Source: Chamaelirium japonicum
Lineage: Eukaryota > Streptophyta > Magnoliopsida > Liliales > Melanthiaceae
DNA length: 64,000 nt
Assembly: GCA_947650365.1 (NCBI GenBank)
Contig: OX393553.1
Coordinates: 42,455,949 to 42,519,948, forward strand
Direction of reading: 5' to 3'
Position numbers and translations under genes: made by a program. Below are positions 1-12,586 of the stretch, one piece after another. A model generated the notes under the pieces. The model searched no databases and had not been told where the DNA came from. It saw only the letters and a list, made by a program, of their open reading frames with translations. Within the stretch, counting starts at the first letter, position 1, and each line of letters begins with the position of its first letter.

Positions 1-783
1 CGACTGGATCTCCAGATAACCCTATTCGAGCGGTGTAGGCTCTACAATGGGCGAGGCAAACATGACGATGTTGCCTTTCCGGCCATGGTAGCACTTGAGT
101 GTCTTGAACAAAATTGGCAACTCCTTCAAACGAATCGAAGAAGACTTCAAGGAAGAAAATTCCCGAGACTTATGGAAATGGAGGGATGAAAGGAAATGAT
201 CGTCCCATCAGACGTGCCAGAAATCTGTATGCGCAAAAAAGCGACGCGGCGATGACGTGTCGTTGTTCTTGTTCTGCTTCAACCGTACGAGATTACAAGC
301 CACGGCTCTGGAGTCGAGAGCGCGGTTGAGTGAGATTAGGGGTCATGGGAGCGTTCACATTTGACCCCTTACTTTGACTTGACTTCCGCGCTACTTAGGC
401 TTTAGCGCTTGAACGTTGAAAAGAGATTTGCGGTGTTTGTCGGTCCTTCCGGGCATCGCGCGTTATCGGCTAGGAGCTGCGTCGTTTCGCTCATCGCTCT
501 CTGTTTTCTTAGGCTATGGTACTTGCTTCGCTTCCTCTTTATTTCATATTTAGATTTAACTTCGATTCTGCTTTGGCTTTGGTTCGGCTTGGCTTCTACT
601 TTTCTTTGGCTTTGGTGTTTTGGCTTTGGTTCGGCTTGGCTTCTACTTTTCTTTGGCTTTGGTGTTTGAATGTTGAAGAGAGACTTGCGGTGTTTTTCGA
701 TCCTTCCGGACTTCACCCGTTGTTGGCTAGGACATGTGTTCTTTTGTTCGTCGTTCTTCGTGTTCTTCGGCTCTAGCACTTAC
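1..783. other. Unassigned sequence upstream of an LTR, with internal repeats
   Basis: I recognise no gene here. From about 409 the sequence contains a motif (GTTGAAAAGAGATTTGCGG) that recurs in diverged form near 668. A 47-bp unit rich in CTTTGG lies as an essentially exact tandem pair at 574-620 and 621-667. The ORFs on both strands here come from this low-complexity T/G-rich repeat and have no domain-like composition. A diverged copy of the same sequence lies in the opposite orientation at about 1600-1830, so this is probably retroelement-internal DNA rather than host sequence. Confidence 0.4.
574..667. repeat. 47-bp tandem duplication (2 copies)
   Basis: Two adjacent copies of a 47-bp unit starting TGGCTTTGGTTCGGC. 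The copies look identical by eye, which implies a recent local duplication. Confidence 0.85.
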
Positions 784-1441
784 TGTTGAGGATATTGGCT
801 TAAAACAAGCCCTCAACATATCCAAGGTTCATGCGCGAAGGATGGCGGAAGATGGAGTGGCTACGGGGCGAAAAAGGGGCCTGGCGCCCAGAACACCAAT
901 TCTGGCGCTCAGAGCGCCATGCACCGGATAGGTATGTGCGGGACGCGTTTTCGGTTGCGGTTTTTCATGGGTTTTCAAGATAACTTGTAGGGGTTTGTTT
1001 CTATCTTCTCTCCTAGGTCTTGCACGAACTTGGGGCTATAAAAGGACCCCTAAGGATGAAGAAAGAAAGATCATGGTGGCACATAAGTATCCCGGGTTAG
1101 GGTTTAGAAGGTAGACCGTAGCCGTCATCAAGGAAGAGGAAACCATTGGAGACCGGAGGGTTTTAGGGAAGGGTTTCTTCTTGTCTTCTAGGGTGTAAGG
1201 CTGCGGGATCTATTCTTCTTGGGGGGATCTCTTTGTGGGTGTATGAGGGATTGGTTAGAGACAATTGTTCTTGTACTCGGGTTTTCCCCATACTAGTAAA
1301 TCCATTGATCGGTCGTTGCCAGAACTTCTTGGGTGTTCTGCTTGTTTATTCTATTGCTCGGTCTTGTCGGTGGTCGTCTCCACCATGGTGGTACTACGCA
1401 AGTCGTGTTCCGCTGCGCGAGGGCTTCGGATCGCAACAACA
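784..1441 (+). mobile_element. LTR of an unpaired LTR retrotransposon
   Basis: The segment begins TGTTGAGG and ends CAACAACA, so it has TG..CA termini within a TGTTG/CAACA inverted repeat. A TATA box (TATAAAAG) lies at 1037-1044. Two bases after the end, TGGTATCAGATC at 1444-1455 is close to the plant tRNA-iMet primer-binding site. This order (termini, TATA box, primer site) is that of a 5' LTR of a Ty1/copia-like or TRIM-like element on the + strand. I found no second copy in the window, so the element is truncated, rearranged, or extends past the left edge. Confidence 0.65.
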
Positions 1442-1443
1442 AT

Positions 1444-1455
1444 TGGTATCAGATC
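1444..1455 (+). promoter_or_regulatory. Primer-binding site (tRNA-iMet type)
   Basis: TGGTATCAGATC differs by one base from the canonical plant site TGGTATCAGAGC and lies directly after the CAACA end of the LTR. It would prime minus-strand DNA synthesis. Confidence 0.65.
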
Positions 1456-2240
1456 TTCTTGTTGGTGATCCGGGGAGGCTCTAGTTCGATTGCGTAGATC
1501 AAGGTAGACCGAGGAAAAGAGCCCAAGACGCACTCGCAACACGCGGTGTGACGGAGGACCCGGGAGCGGCATCCAAGGAGGAAGCTAGAAGTGAAGATCA
1601 AGCCGGAGACGAATCAAAAGCCGCCAAAGCCCAAACAAAGTAAAAGCAAAACCCGCACCAAAGCCAACGAACTACGAAGGACGACGAGAAAACCAACGCA
1701 CGTTCTCTCCAACATGGCACAAAGCCCGGAATAACTAAAGCACCGCAAGCCTCTCTTCGTAAATGTTCAAGCGCAAACACCAAAGCAAAGCTAACGCCAG
1801 AGTCACACCAAAGTAAAGTCGAAGCAAAAGCCAAAGCCAGACGTTGAAAGCAAGATCAACGCCGAAAACCGACGATCAAAGATGTCGAGGTATAGCAAGA
1901 GCCAAAGGAGACACAAAAACCAAGGAATGACGCCAAAATCCCCCTAGCCGACAAACGCTCGACGGACGAAAGGGACAAAAGTAACGGACGAGACTCCTTA
2001 GCCTCTCAAGAAACCCCGAAACCCCGAAACCTTGTAAAGTCCTCTGTCTTGGGCAACCCCTCCAGAGTCTCACACGAAGATCCGTGGAGACGAGGATCAA
2101 AGGGACCCTCCAGAGGATCTCTCTGATAATCTCCTGATAAATCTTCACCGCCCCGACTCACCACCCCCGAGACCCGGGAGCGGCTGTCATCTCGTAAGGA
2201 ACAATAAAGACGAACCATCTTTTCCGCACCCACAGTTGTC
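1456..2240 (+). other. Internal remnant downstream of the LTR; non-coding
   Basis: This CAAAGC-rich stretch follows the primer site. Its minus strand from about 1830 to 1600 resembles the sequence just left of the LTR. GACCCGGGAGCGGC appears at 1559 and again at 2169. No gag or pol motif is visible in any frame. Confidence 0.35.
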
Positions 2241-2448
2241 AATAAGAATAAATAGCAGTCAGAAACATATTGGCACTCATATAGTCATATTATATCTCTA
2301 GGATTCTTTTGAACTTATCATTATCATCAATCATTGCACAGGTTTTCTCCCATTCTGAACTCTTCTAGACCCAAAAAAGAACCAACTTTTAAACATAGAT
2401 AAATCCTAAATCAAAGAAACCAAGCGCCAAAGGATCCAATGCTTTCTT

Positions 2449-2509
2449 CTATTTTTTTGTTGTATTTAAGACCCGGGAGCGGCTGTATTTTTTTGTTGTA
2501 TTTAAGAAA
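2449..2509. repeat. 21-bp duplication flanking a 15-bp copied insert
   Basis: The 21-base string TATTTTTTTGTTGTATTTAAG occurs twice, separated by ACCCGGGAGCGGCTG. That spacer also occurs about 300 bp upstream, around 2170-2185. The arrangement reads as a double-strand-break repair scar with template-copied filler DNA. Confidence 0.7.
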
Positions 2510-5350
2510 CCAATCCTCTTGTGGTTCAATTGCGTTTTTGCCTCACGAAAAATAAAACTTCATAGCTTGTATGTGATTCAGCTCTTGGCCATAGGAGCTG
2601 TATTTTAGTAAGAACCATGCTGGCCCTTAATATTAATTTAGTACTACATAAATTCAAGTTATGTATAACATGAACATATATACATCCAAATACATAGTGA
2701 TGTTGCTAGATCCTATTTTGACTGTAGATAATCACCCCACGCATCAGTGTTTGGTACCTAGACATGTCGTAGTGGTCAAGCATATAGAGCATTAGCATGT
2801 AAAAAAACAGCTCGATTCACTTCAAGAGTGTCCATTGAAAGATCAATTTACTATGGGAAGTTGCAAACAGAACTCCTTACTAAAATGATATCAATTACTT
2901 ATAATATGTTATTAAAGTAAAATCCACATATTTTCCATTATGCAAGTAATGGTGGATTGGTGGCAACTAAATTATTATATTAAAAACATATGTTGTGGTA
3001 GAAAACAGAAGGCCTACCCAATGCCGCCCAGAGGAACACCTTGACAAGATGTAGCGATGGCGGTTTTCATAGGATCAATAACTACAGCCTAAAAATGGAT
3101 TTAATGGAAGAAAAAGTGTTAAACAACAAAGAGGAACAAATGAGGATATGATGAAACTTGTCAAAATGTTGGGAACAAAATAAACAAAAAGAAGATTGTG
3201 TTTTAAGAAAGCACACCCTTCCATTTGCAGTCTCTTCTACTATGTGCCGTCCTAGTTGAATACCTAAGTATGCCTGCCATAAACCAGATAAATGAAAGAA
3301 AAAACTAATAAACAAGAGAGAGAGAGAGAGAGAGAGAGATTAAGTCAAATATATATCATACTTTAGCATGTGACCTGCATGACACAGTATTCTGAAGCCG
3401 TGACTTTAACATTTAGCACCTATTTAAATGCGTACAACCACACAGACTGTAGATGGGACAAGGCTTGATCGTTATGGACTTATGGTTATGGTATCTGCAC
3501 ATGGAATCTGCAACTCGATACCAGGTATGATGATACAGATCTATTTAACTGAAAGGATTAAATAGTTCTTTAGGCATGTTTAAATCCAATTAGCATAACT
3601 CCAGTCCCTCTTTCCTAGTAAATCAGAAAGTCCTCCATGTCAAGTCTTAGACTAGCGTCACTAGCCATGGAAAAATACAGTATATTTGTGCTCATTATGC
3701 CTCCTTAAATATTTTTTTGAACAAGGTTTGCAGTGTTAGTATGTACCATAGAACCCATATGGTATCGATTGTGCCAAAGGATTAACCAATCTTTATAGGT
3801 CAATATGGCCCATATAATGTGTTGGATTGGCAAGGCACAATATGTTGAGCTATAAATCAATATCGTGTGATCCAGCCCTATTGATTTGACCAAGACAATA
3901 GGTATTTCGAAAGCTTTGTGTAAACACTCCAGGTCATAAAACTCAACAAACAGGCCAAAAGAAGCTTTGTATCTAAAGGGTTCCGAGAGTATGATTGGGG
4001 AAGGATTTGAGGAAATTGAGGCTTTGAAATTTTTAATCAAACAAAATCCCCTTTGCGGTCCACAAATCTGGCCGCGGGCAAAAGTCAGGCTTTAATGATG
4101 ACTATAAGGGAAGGAATTTGAAAGACGATGGATGGATATGCTGCTGAATGTTAAATACTGTAGAAATTCTGCTGATAAAGTGAACGCTGAAATTGTGCAG
4201 GCATTAACAGATATCAGCAAACAGGTAGATGTAATACAAAAAATTAAGAATAGATGGATACGATAATTGATTGAACAATTAGATGAAAATTACAACTTGA
4301 CTTTATGCAGAAAACATGTGTAACAATTAGAAAGAAAATATTGATGTGCCAAATAATTAATTTCAGTACCATGACATAAGAGATATGACTTGCATATACA
4401 AACACATTTATGGATTGTATCCGAGATGGAACGAAAAGTATTCAGCGACAAGCTGAGGATGCACAACATAAATGATTGATGCATAAGGGTGCTTCAGAGC
4501 ATCAAGAGCAAAATTGGACTATTAATTGGAAGAAATTGAATCGTAAAAAGGTGAAGCAAAGGTCTAATTCAATGGACTTTGGTCTTCCATTATTTTGTTA
4601 AGCTCTCTAGAATCTTCAATGAAGGCAAGATTTAAGGCTTTAGTTTGAATTTAGTGGCCAACAAAATATCATCTAAGTTATACAACAAGTCACCAGGGTA
4701 ACTTAGGCATTTGGAGCAAAAAAAGAAAACCAAAGGTGGAGTTTGTGACCACTCTCATGTGCAACGAGTTCCTCAATCCATGCCCAGATCTTTTTGAAAA
4801 GAAAAGCATAGACAGCTCTACATCTATATCTCAATCATCAAACTAATTGTCAATTCGTCTTTTTCAGATATTTTCTTTCAGTTTGAGTTGAATTGGGCTC
4901 CATAATTGAATATACATGAAAATATCAGATGAGATTAGGAGTGATCGAATTGAGGTTTGAGATGTTGATACCACGTGTGTGTGCTAGTGATGTATGCCAA
5001 ACAACTATGGTTACTTATTATAGATATGATGCTCGATTAAATTAGAGGAGTACTTGCTAAAATTTAAAACAAAAGAGATATTTACAGCTTATTTAAATTT
5101 AATTTCAGCAACACTACAATGTATGTTTGCCACCCAAACAAGTACCTAATCATAAACATATACAAGAACTAAAAAGTAGACATTCAGACGATCAAACTTG
5201 CATTAAATAGGATTAATCACAGAAATGATTTAAATTAAACACCCAACAAGAATAAGTAGTTATTGCAAGAAAATAAAAGGATCATCAAAGGCAAACCGAG
5301 AATGAGATGAAGAGTTACATTAAAAGAGGCCCCGATAAAGTGAACAATGA
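2510..5350. other. AT-rich gene-free stretch
   Basis: Only short, compositionally random ORFs. An (AG)n microsatellite lies at about 3316-3340. I see no splice-site series, domain motif or element border that I can support. Confidence 0.5.
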
Positions 5351-5359
5351 TTGATGTGA

Positions 5360-5817
5360 TATGATTTGTGATCATCATGTGTCTCGGTCAATGTCGTGGT
5401 GCCCGAATCCTCGCTGAATCGTAACTGGGATGAAGTGTCGGATGGGGTAGAAGTTCGGCGTGAAAGAGTGGGATAAGAAGTAAGATGATTTCAAGCAAGG
5501 GTCGATTCAAATGCAAATATATGCACTTGAAGGGCAGATAGAATAGGAAAATGTCAGTGGAGGTAGAAGGTGATCAAGAAGAATTCAAGGTAGAAGCCGG
5601 ATGATCAATGAACCAGAGGTAGAAGCCGGATGATTCCTTTTTATAAGATTACGGTTACGAAAGGATGTGTGACTGCTAAGGTTTAGGAAGCCTCTTTTTG
5701 GCCCCTTTCATCCCAACAATCGGTTTACTTATGCGATCCGATGGCTATTAATGAAAACGAATCATTACGACTTAATGAACCGGGCTAACCCAAGTCATTA
5801 AACCGGGTGCGACATCC
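5360..5817 (-). mobile_element. Putative LTR or solo LTR, minus orientation, left border unclear
   Basis: Read on the minus strand, the sequence starts TGTCGCACCCGGTTTAATGA directly after a purine-rich GGGACGGGGGA tract, which is what a 3' LTR start next to its polypurine tract looks like. A TATA-like CTTATAAAAAGG lies about 160 bp further in, and a repeated CATCCGGCTTCTACCT motif follows. I could not place the other terminus, a target-site duplication or a partner LTR, so this may be a solo or decayed gypsy LTR. Confidence 0.4.
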
Positions 5818-8800
5818 CCCGTCCCTAGATTAGTACAAAATATAAAGACTAAGAACTTTTGATTAAGCCGTTTGATTGGCGTAAAACTGAATACTAATGA
5901 AAGCTAAAGAAAAATACAATATTTCTAACAATTAAAATTCAAGATCCCCTGCCTCGATTTCTATGAACAACAATAAGAGGCTTTGAGCTTTATAGAAAAA
6001 TGGTGCTGACAGCCTGACACAGTAGCTGTCTGCAGCAGATGTGTTTATTCTGATGTCTCTTCCACCTCTTTTCTCCTTTATACAATAAGAACATTGTTTT
6101 CTCTTATATATTGCAGTAAATTATCTAAACTTTGATGAGATTGAATTATAGAAGAGCATATTTAATTCAGCAAGAGCATATTACCCAACTCTAGCCTCCA
6201 GTAATATACTTGATCAAAAATTCTTGTTCTCTTTATCAAGCCTGAAAAAATTCAGCAGAAGTTCTGGATAGCAAGTAATGTTTTCCTCAAAATCCTTCTT
6301 ACTCTAAACCTTTGAATCCAACATCCCTAATTGATGAACCTTATTTCCTAGGCTTACATCGGATGACGTAGTCATGTAATTAGTTTATGGTCTCTCTTCA
6401 GTCTTCAAATTCGGACATAGCATTTAGTATAGCTGGGGTCTCAAGGGTGCTACCAGTGTAGGTAGCATCTATAAAACGACAAGATAACTAAGCAAAGGAG
6501 ACTTTTCATATATTAATTGTGCATGTTCTCCTTTTGCTAGGCGATCAACCATCAGATATTGCCTTTCATTCAACTTAGCAACTTTAAAGACTAAACGTAA
6601 GGTGTTGTTACTGGTCTACCACAGAAGTCAAATAGAAAGCTATGGCACTTACGGCAAGTGAGATCATATGGCTAAGGAAATCAATGGAGGAGATGGATTT
6701 TGGTGCTAGTGGTTTGATGAAAAAGTTACGTTGCTACTCTCCTCACAAGCAATTATGTGTTTTTTGAGCAAACAAAAAACATAGAGGCAGATTATCACTT
6801 CATTAGAAAAAGTGGAAGATAAGTAGATACTAGATATGTACTCCTTGTGTAAAGACAAGCAAATCAGTTTTCGGATTTGTGACCAAGTCTCTCGAGCATT
6901 CCTCAATATCAGTATATACTTTCAAATTGGGATGAGAGAGAATTTGCTCTAGCTTTCCTTTATGGATGAGTATTAGCTTACAGTTCCAACTCATGTTGCC
7001 ATGGGGTAATACTTTGGTGCAAGGATGAAATAATCATTCTCTTTTCTCTCTTCTTTTTCTTCTATGTGATGAACATTGTGACTCTTTACAGTTCATTTAA
7101 GTTATACAGTACTTGTAAACTTTAATTCAATGTGAATAAACTTATCTTGTCCAAGAATCACTCCTGAAGGACTTACAAGTTACAACCAATGTATGTATTA
7201 TAAAAGCTTATTAACAAAATAGCATCAAACATCATCTAGAGTAATAAACGTACCATTTGAAGCTTCTCTCGTAGAGTTAGAGTAAATACAGGTGGTTCAT
7301 GTCCCTGATCACTTAATTTCCGATGCCATGCTAATGAGGCAGGTTGCCAAGAATCCTGATTGACCTACAACATAAAATATAGTCATGTCATAAATGAACT
7401 CACCAAGGCAAGCTATAAACATCAACATCAACAAATATTCAACATAATATACAAGATAGTAGCTAAATAATTAATGTTGTATAAGGATAAAAAATTTGGA
7501 AATGTTTTGTTTGCTTCCCCTCTTTGGCATATAATTTGTGCCACAAGAATCCAATTCCCTATTTCAAGTCTTGCCTTCAACCCTCTTCGTCTAGACTATT
7601 TCCTAGGTTAGGGGGAATCTTGGAGGGTTACATTCTGTAGTCGCAGAGCTTTAACTGCATAAGCAGTAAGGTAGGTCTACCAACCCACCATTCGGCCTTC
7701 TAGATTTCATGGAGAGCCTTTCTCTCGCACAGTTGCTTTTGTCACAATTTCAGCACCAAACTTAGAGGGTTAACATCAAGTTGATTGTCTATCTGAAAAT
7801 TGTAGCCACTTTTTTTAGAATCTTCTTAATTGGAATCGTGCTCCATAATCGACCATATCTTAATGGGGTAAGACTTGGATGATGATGATGATGATGATCA
7901 TAAAGGCTTTCAAAGTTCCTTTCGCAATGCATCAGGTTCAGCCTTATCAATCCCTTTGTGCCGTTCATTTATAATCTTCTTATGAATGCCATTGAACCTT
8001 GATATGCTACAACAACCAATCTTTTTCCAAATATCGTGGGATCATCTATAAAGCGCAACTCTATACAGAGAAGGTTCCATGAAGGAAATAAGCAAAATTT
8101 ACAATCAATTGCCGCTAATACTTTGAAATCGATGGGCTTAATTTCAAATTTATCTGAAAAAGGCTAATAATAAAAGATAAGGAATAAGATATGGATTTAC
8201 GTTAATAATTGCATACATAACAATCAGTTCGAGTCAATTCACTAAACAGACCGAAACTAGGATGGGGTTTGCAAGTGAGCTAAAGATCGACCTGAAAACA
8301 GTTATGCAAGATAGTGATGAGATTAAATATCGAAATAAAGCAACTATCTCAGCCTATTCTCCATCTTCTTATATCTTGTTCTGGTGCTTATTTTCAAAAG
8401 CATGCTGAGATTAAGTAGTTATGAGTCTTATGACTATATGAATCAAGATTTTGAAAAATGAAAATCAGCAGCTGAATGCAATTTATCATTAAAATCATAG
8501 GAACAGATGCACTTCGTTGGATGTTATATGTAATTAACTAGAAATGAAAGAAGAAAGAGAAGGAACAAATGATCTTATCGAGATCAGTTAACGTATATGA
8601 TAATCACTGTATATTTATATTATCTAAGGTGAAGATCCCACTACTAAATAAATAATAAGTTTGCATAAAAAGTTGTACAATAATCACAATATGATAGTTG
8701 TCGCTGCCAATGAATCATGATCTCATTCTAAAAAATTTCAAGATGATGCCACAAATTTCTGTATCAAACTTAAATATATAAAAGACTTCATGTTGGGTGA

Positions 8801-8900
8801 AAATATCATTCTTAATAACCATGCTATGTAGGACTCTTTTTTATGCAGTTTAAAGGCTTTAAGTGTACACATATATGCATTTTCCAAGTTTGCAAAGAGC
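5818..8900. other. AT-rich gene-free stretch
   Basis: No supportable gene. There is a short (GAT)n run near 7877-7899. Scattered short ORFs lack any recognisable domain. Confidence 0.45.
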
Positions 8901-8903
8901 AGT

Positions 8904-8998
8904 ACGATGGTCACCTTGTATCCTTAATTATATAAATAGGACTCTAAACTACGATGAACACCTTGTATCCTTAATTACATAAATAGGACTCTAAACTA
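8904..8998. repeat. 47-bp tandem duplication
   Basis: Two adjacent copies of a 47-bp unit starting ACGATG and containing CACCTTGTATCCTTAATTA. A few substitutions distinguish the copies. Confidence 0.85.
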
Positions 8999-9924
8999 AT
9001 AATAGGCAGAATGGTTGAACAGGTTGAAGGATTTGTTTCATTTTTATGTACGAACCTAGATCATAACAACGCAATAGATAGGTTGCATTGCCATTCAAAA
9101 TTAATTTTGACATTGCAACAGGTACATAGGTAAGCATTTGGCAACTGGTAGCAGAAAGCAAGATTTTGCAGCATGTTGCAGTTGGGGTCCAAGTAATTAC
9201 ATTAGAATTAAACTACGAGTATATTGTGTGGTAAGTGTGGGCATTGTTCTTTCCCTACATTTAATCATATCTATACAATCAGGAAGGCTTACCAAAGGGT
9301 CCTCATCTCTATCATGTCCATTTTGAAACATCTCGAGCCAGTCAACGTCAGGCTACAACCATCAACCACTACATTAAAAAGGAAGGAAAACTGGAGTATT
9401 AATTGCAACTCACCGATTCAAGTAGGAAAACTAGTAAAGGCAGCAATGCAATCAAGTTAGCATGCAATGATAAAACCATTCACCCTCATTGATAAAAGCA
9501 GTTGGTCGGCACCTGTGTTGCACTTAGAATATAGGTCATGCAAATAGTTTGCAAACTGCTATACAAAAGTAACAAAACAGTGACTAATTTTCAAAAGATT
9601 TGCTGACAATAGTTTCTTGCTCCACAATGCACGTGCCCATTGGGTGAATATTATTAGAAAATACAGCATGCATATAATTTTGTAGCAGCTATAAAACACC
9701 AAGGGTCTGTTTGGCATCTTCTTTTTTCCCTTTTTCTTTTTAAAAATATAAAAATGGAAAAGTGGAAGTGAAATCATGTTTGTCAACTTGTTTCTGTTTT
9801 TTTTAACTGAAAGCAAAAAATTTTAAAACAGCATAAACAAAAAAATCTTGTTATAATGTTTTCAAAAACAGAAACTAAAAACGATTGTTGTTCTTGTTAC
9901 TTAGCGTGCGTTCGGAAGCATTCT

Positions 9925-10245
9925 CTTTCTACAATACTCTCTGTATAATATTTTTTGTTTATAAATTCTCTCTATAATACTTTTCTCTATATCTTTCTAT
10001 TTGTACACTATTTTCTCACTCTACAACATATATCTCTCTCTACGACATTCTCTCTATCTATAACCTTTTCTCTCTACAAATACATTATATCTCCATAACA
10101 CCCTCTCTCCAAAATTCTCTATGCAAAATCTTCTCCTTACAATATATATTCTCTCTCTACAACATTTTTTGTTTTACAACAATCTCTCTTTACAACATTG
10201 CCTCTCTATAACATTCTCAACAACATTTTCTCTCTCTGAGGTAGT
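9925..10245. repeat. Degenerate TCTCTCTACAACATT minisatellite
   Basis: About 320 bp made of variants of TCTCTCTACAACATT and TCTCTATAATAC with irregular period. Just upstream, GGGTCTGTTTGGC (near 9704) and GCGTGCGTTCGGAAGC (near 9904) resemble ends common on plant hAT-type miniature elements, but I could not pair them. Confidence 0.6.
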
Positions 10246-10556
10246 TTCATCGTCAAAGAAGAGGATTGTTGTAAAAATCTATCATCGGCTCAACTAATCA
10301 CACCCTCAATGGCCTTTCTTTTTGGAAAGTAACAAAGAAATCATAAAAGATACAATGGGAAGAATTTTCTCCATGTGGGAAGGCTCAAGAATTGATTTTT
10401 TAATTTGTGATAACTTGTAATTTCCCCTTTCAATCATAGTGTTCAATTGGTCACTATGTTTAATGAAAATTGTTTTCAAGCAGACAGGCACTTCAACTGT
10501 ATCGTTGGTCGATAAGCTATTGTAATAAGAAAGTGACAAAGTTGGGCATCTAGAAA

Positions 10557-10636
10557 ATTATGTTAGCTCTAGACCTTTTAGCCATTGAAGTTGATCGGTC
10601 GGATTATTATGTTAGCTCTAGACCTTTTAGCCATTG
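10557..10636. repeat. 31-bp direct repeat, 49-bp period
   Basis: A 31-bp segment starting ATTATGTTAGCTCTAGACC and ending CCATTG lies at 10557-10587 and 10606-10636, separated by an 18-bp spacer. It is a local segmental duplication. Confidence 0.85.
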
Positions 10637-10659
10637 CCAACGGGTCTGTCTGTCGATTC

Positions 10660-10990
10660 AGTCACTATTGGTCAATATCAATTAGTCTTGGGTATGATAG
10701 AGATCCATGACCAGCATAGGTCTTTGCCATTTGAATAGCCCTTTCGACTTGTTCATCAATTGGTGTGCCCCATTAATCCAGTAAGGCCTTCATATCTCAT
10801 AAAATAGATAGCTAACCATATTAAGCATTCCTTGAATCCCACCTGAATTTTAGTCTCGATCAACTTGTGATGGTCGGCAATCCATTTGAAGGCAGGGAAG
10901 GTTCCATCGTAGGTGCACCACCCTGTCTAATCTTTAGTTGATATAGCCAATGAACACATACTTAGCCTTTTGTGGCTAATTCTGACCTGG
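10660..10990 (-). pseudogene. Degraded coding-like remnant, family unknown
   Basis: The minus strand has two adjoining peptide-like stretches in different frames. One, near 10910-10800, contains GTFPAFKWIADHHKL. The other, near 10765-10670, contains EQVERAIQMAKTYAGHG. Their composition is more protein-like than the AT-rich surroundings, and the frame change plus stops indicate a dead fragment. I do not recognise the family, and it could be chance. Confidence 0.25.
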
Positions 10991-12586
10991 GATTGGGTAC
11001 GGGCCTGGTTTTTAGGGATAAGATCATTGATCTATTGCTTTTGTCGATCTTGGTCTTGCCTCCCAAGCTGATAACAATGTAAGACTCTTCTGGTCTACTT
11101 AATTATGGCCGAATTAATCTTCCTAATTCTTCCACGCTCACCTAGTTGTTCCTGAGGCGGTGCATCAGAAAGCATACTCAAGATAGACTAAAGACACATC
11201 AACCCGCGATTGATCATCATCGGTTTTCATGGCTTTGCCTTTGGAGAAATTGTTGGGAATGTGTAGAGTGTCCGTGTGCGGGCATGAAAGAGATAAAACA
11301 ATTTGACGAATCTATTGGTTGTTCGAAGATTGTCATCTTAAATGTGAGGATAGTAGAAACGTAGATCAGTTAAAATGCACAAGGATTGACCCCGATTCCG
11401 ATTTCTAATTCAGGAAATTAGTGGAAGCTTTGGGAACCAACTTCCAGCAAGGTCCAATGCCATAATTAATAGGTCTTTTATAGGGCCTAAGAGCAAATGA
11501 GTAGGCAAAAGTGTGTGCATAGAAAGTAAAGGCAGTGTTGGAAAAGGGGTTTAAAGATAAGTGCAAGGAATTTTAATGAGATTTAAAGAAAAAATGTGTT
11601 GATAATTGAAAGAAGATAAGAGGCATTTGCATAGGATTAAAAGGTTTGCAAAAGTTTAAAGAGCAAGCTCGGCAAGTATATTCAGCAGGATGAAAAGACA
11701 AGTACATGAATTGTAATTCTTTTCATAAGGAAAAGAATACATGGAAACCAAAGGCCGATTTTGGTCGATTGCATAAAGAAAACGCTCGAAAATGTGTCGG
11801 GCGATTGCATAATGGAAACAACTTACACTAGAAAATTGATTCTTGTTGTGTCCATCTTTCGCTCTTCTATAGGATTTTGTAGGGATCAAGAGTGGTTATT
11901 CTGCTCATGTATTCACTATTCGACAATAGAATTTTCCACTCAGCTCAATTCTATTAGCCAATCAACACCTACAATGCTGAAACCTCATAAGGTTGACCTT
12001 CCCAAGATCCAGATCTCACTTGTAGATTGCTCTTCGAAAAATCAAGATGCTGATCAGATAATGATTTTTCATCAAGAAAGTGATCATAGTTCCTACCACA
12101 AATCACCTGCTCCAAATCATACAGTTTATCCACAAGATTCCATGTGAGATGAGGCATTCCTAGTTTCCTACATCATCATCAGCTTTAGACATAGATTAAA
12201 AGAGAAAAATAATAATAATCCGATATTTTCTGAAAATCCACAGTGCATTGCGGATTTCAAAGTTCTAATGAGATCTCCTAGATCGTCCTTGAACAAGAAC
12301 TCACTGATTCCAGATCCGACAACGATCAAGTTAGAATCAAAGCAGAAAGAATCCAGATTTCACCTAAAAATCTCGGTAGATGATCTATCATAGATGACGT
12401 TGAAGGCTTCGATACCAAAAGAAGGAGGATTCAGGTATCCATACCTGCGAATGAGAGGGAGAGACTTCCTAAACGCTTGGAGAGCCGGAGTGTGGTACTT
12501 CGCGTGAGTGCTCTGAATGAAATTTATTTGGATTTTTTGTATATAACCCCCTAAATAACATTTATATTATAGATAACCCACTAACT
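10991..12586. other. AT-rich gene-free stretch
   Basis: Only unconvincing short ORFs. I see no element borders. Confidence 0.4.

Noticed and set aside
1..2240. Full-length copia element around 784-1441
   Set aside because: Only one LTR and a primer site are visible, with no second LTR, polypurine tract or coding domain in the window. It is reported as a single LTR.
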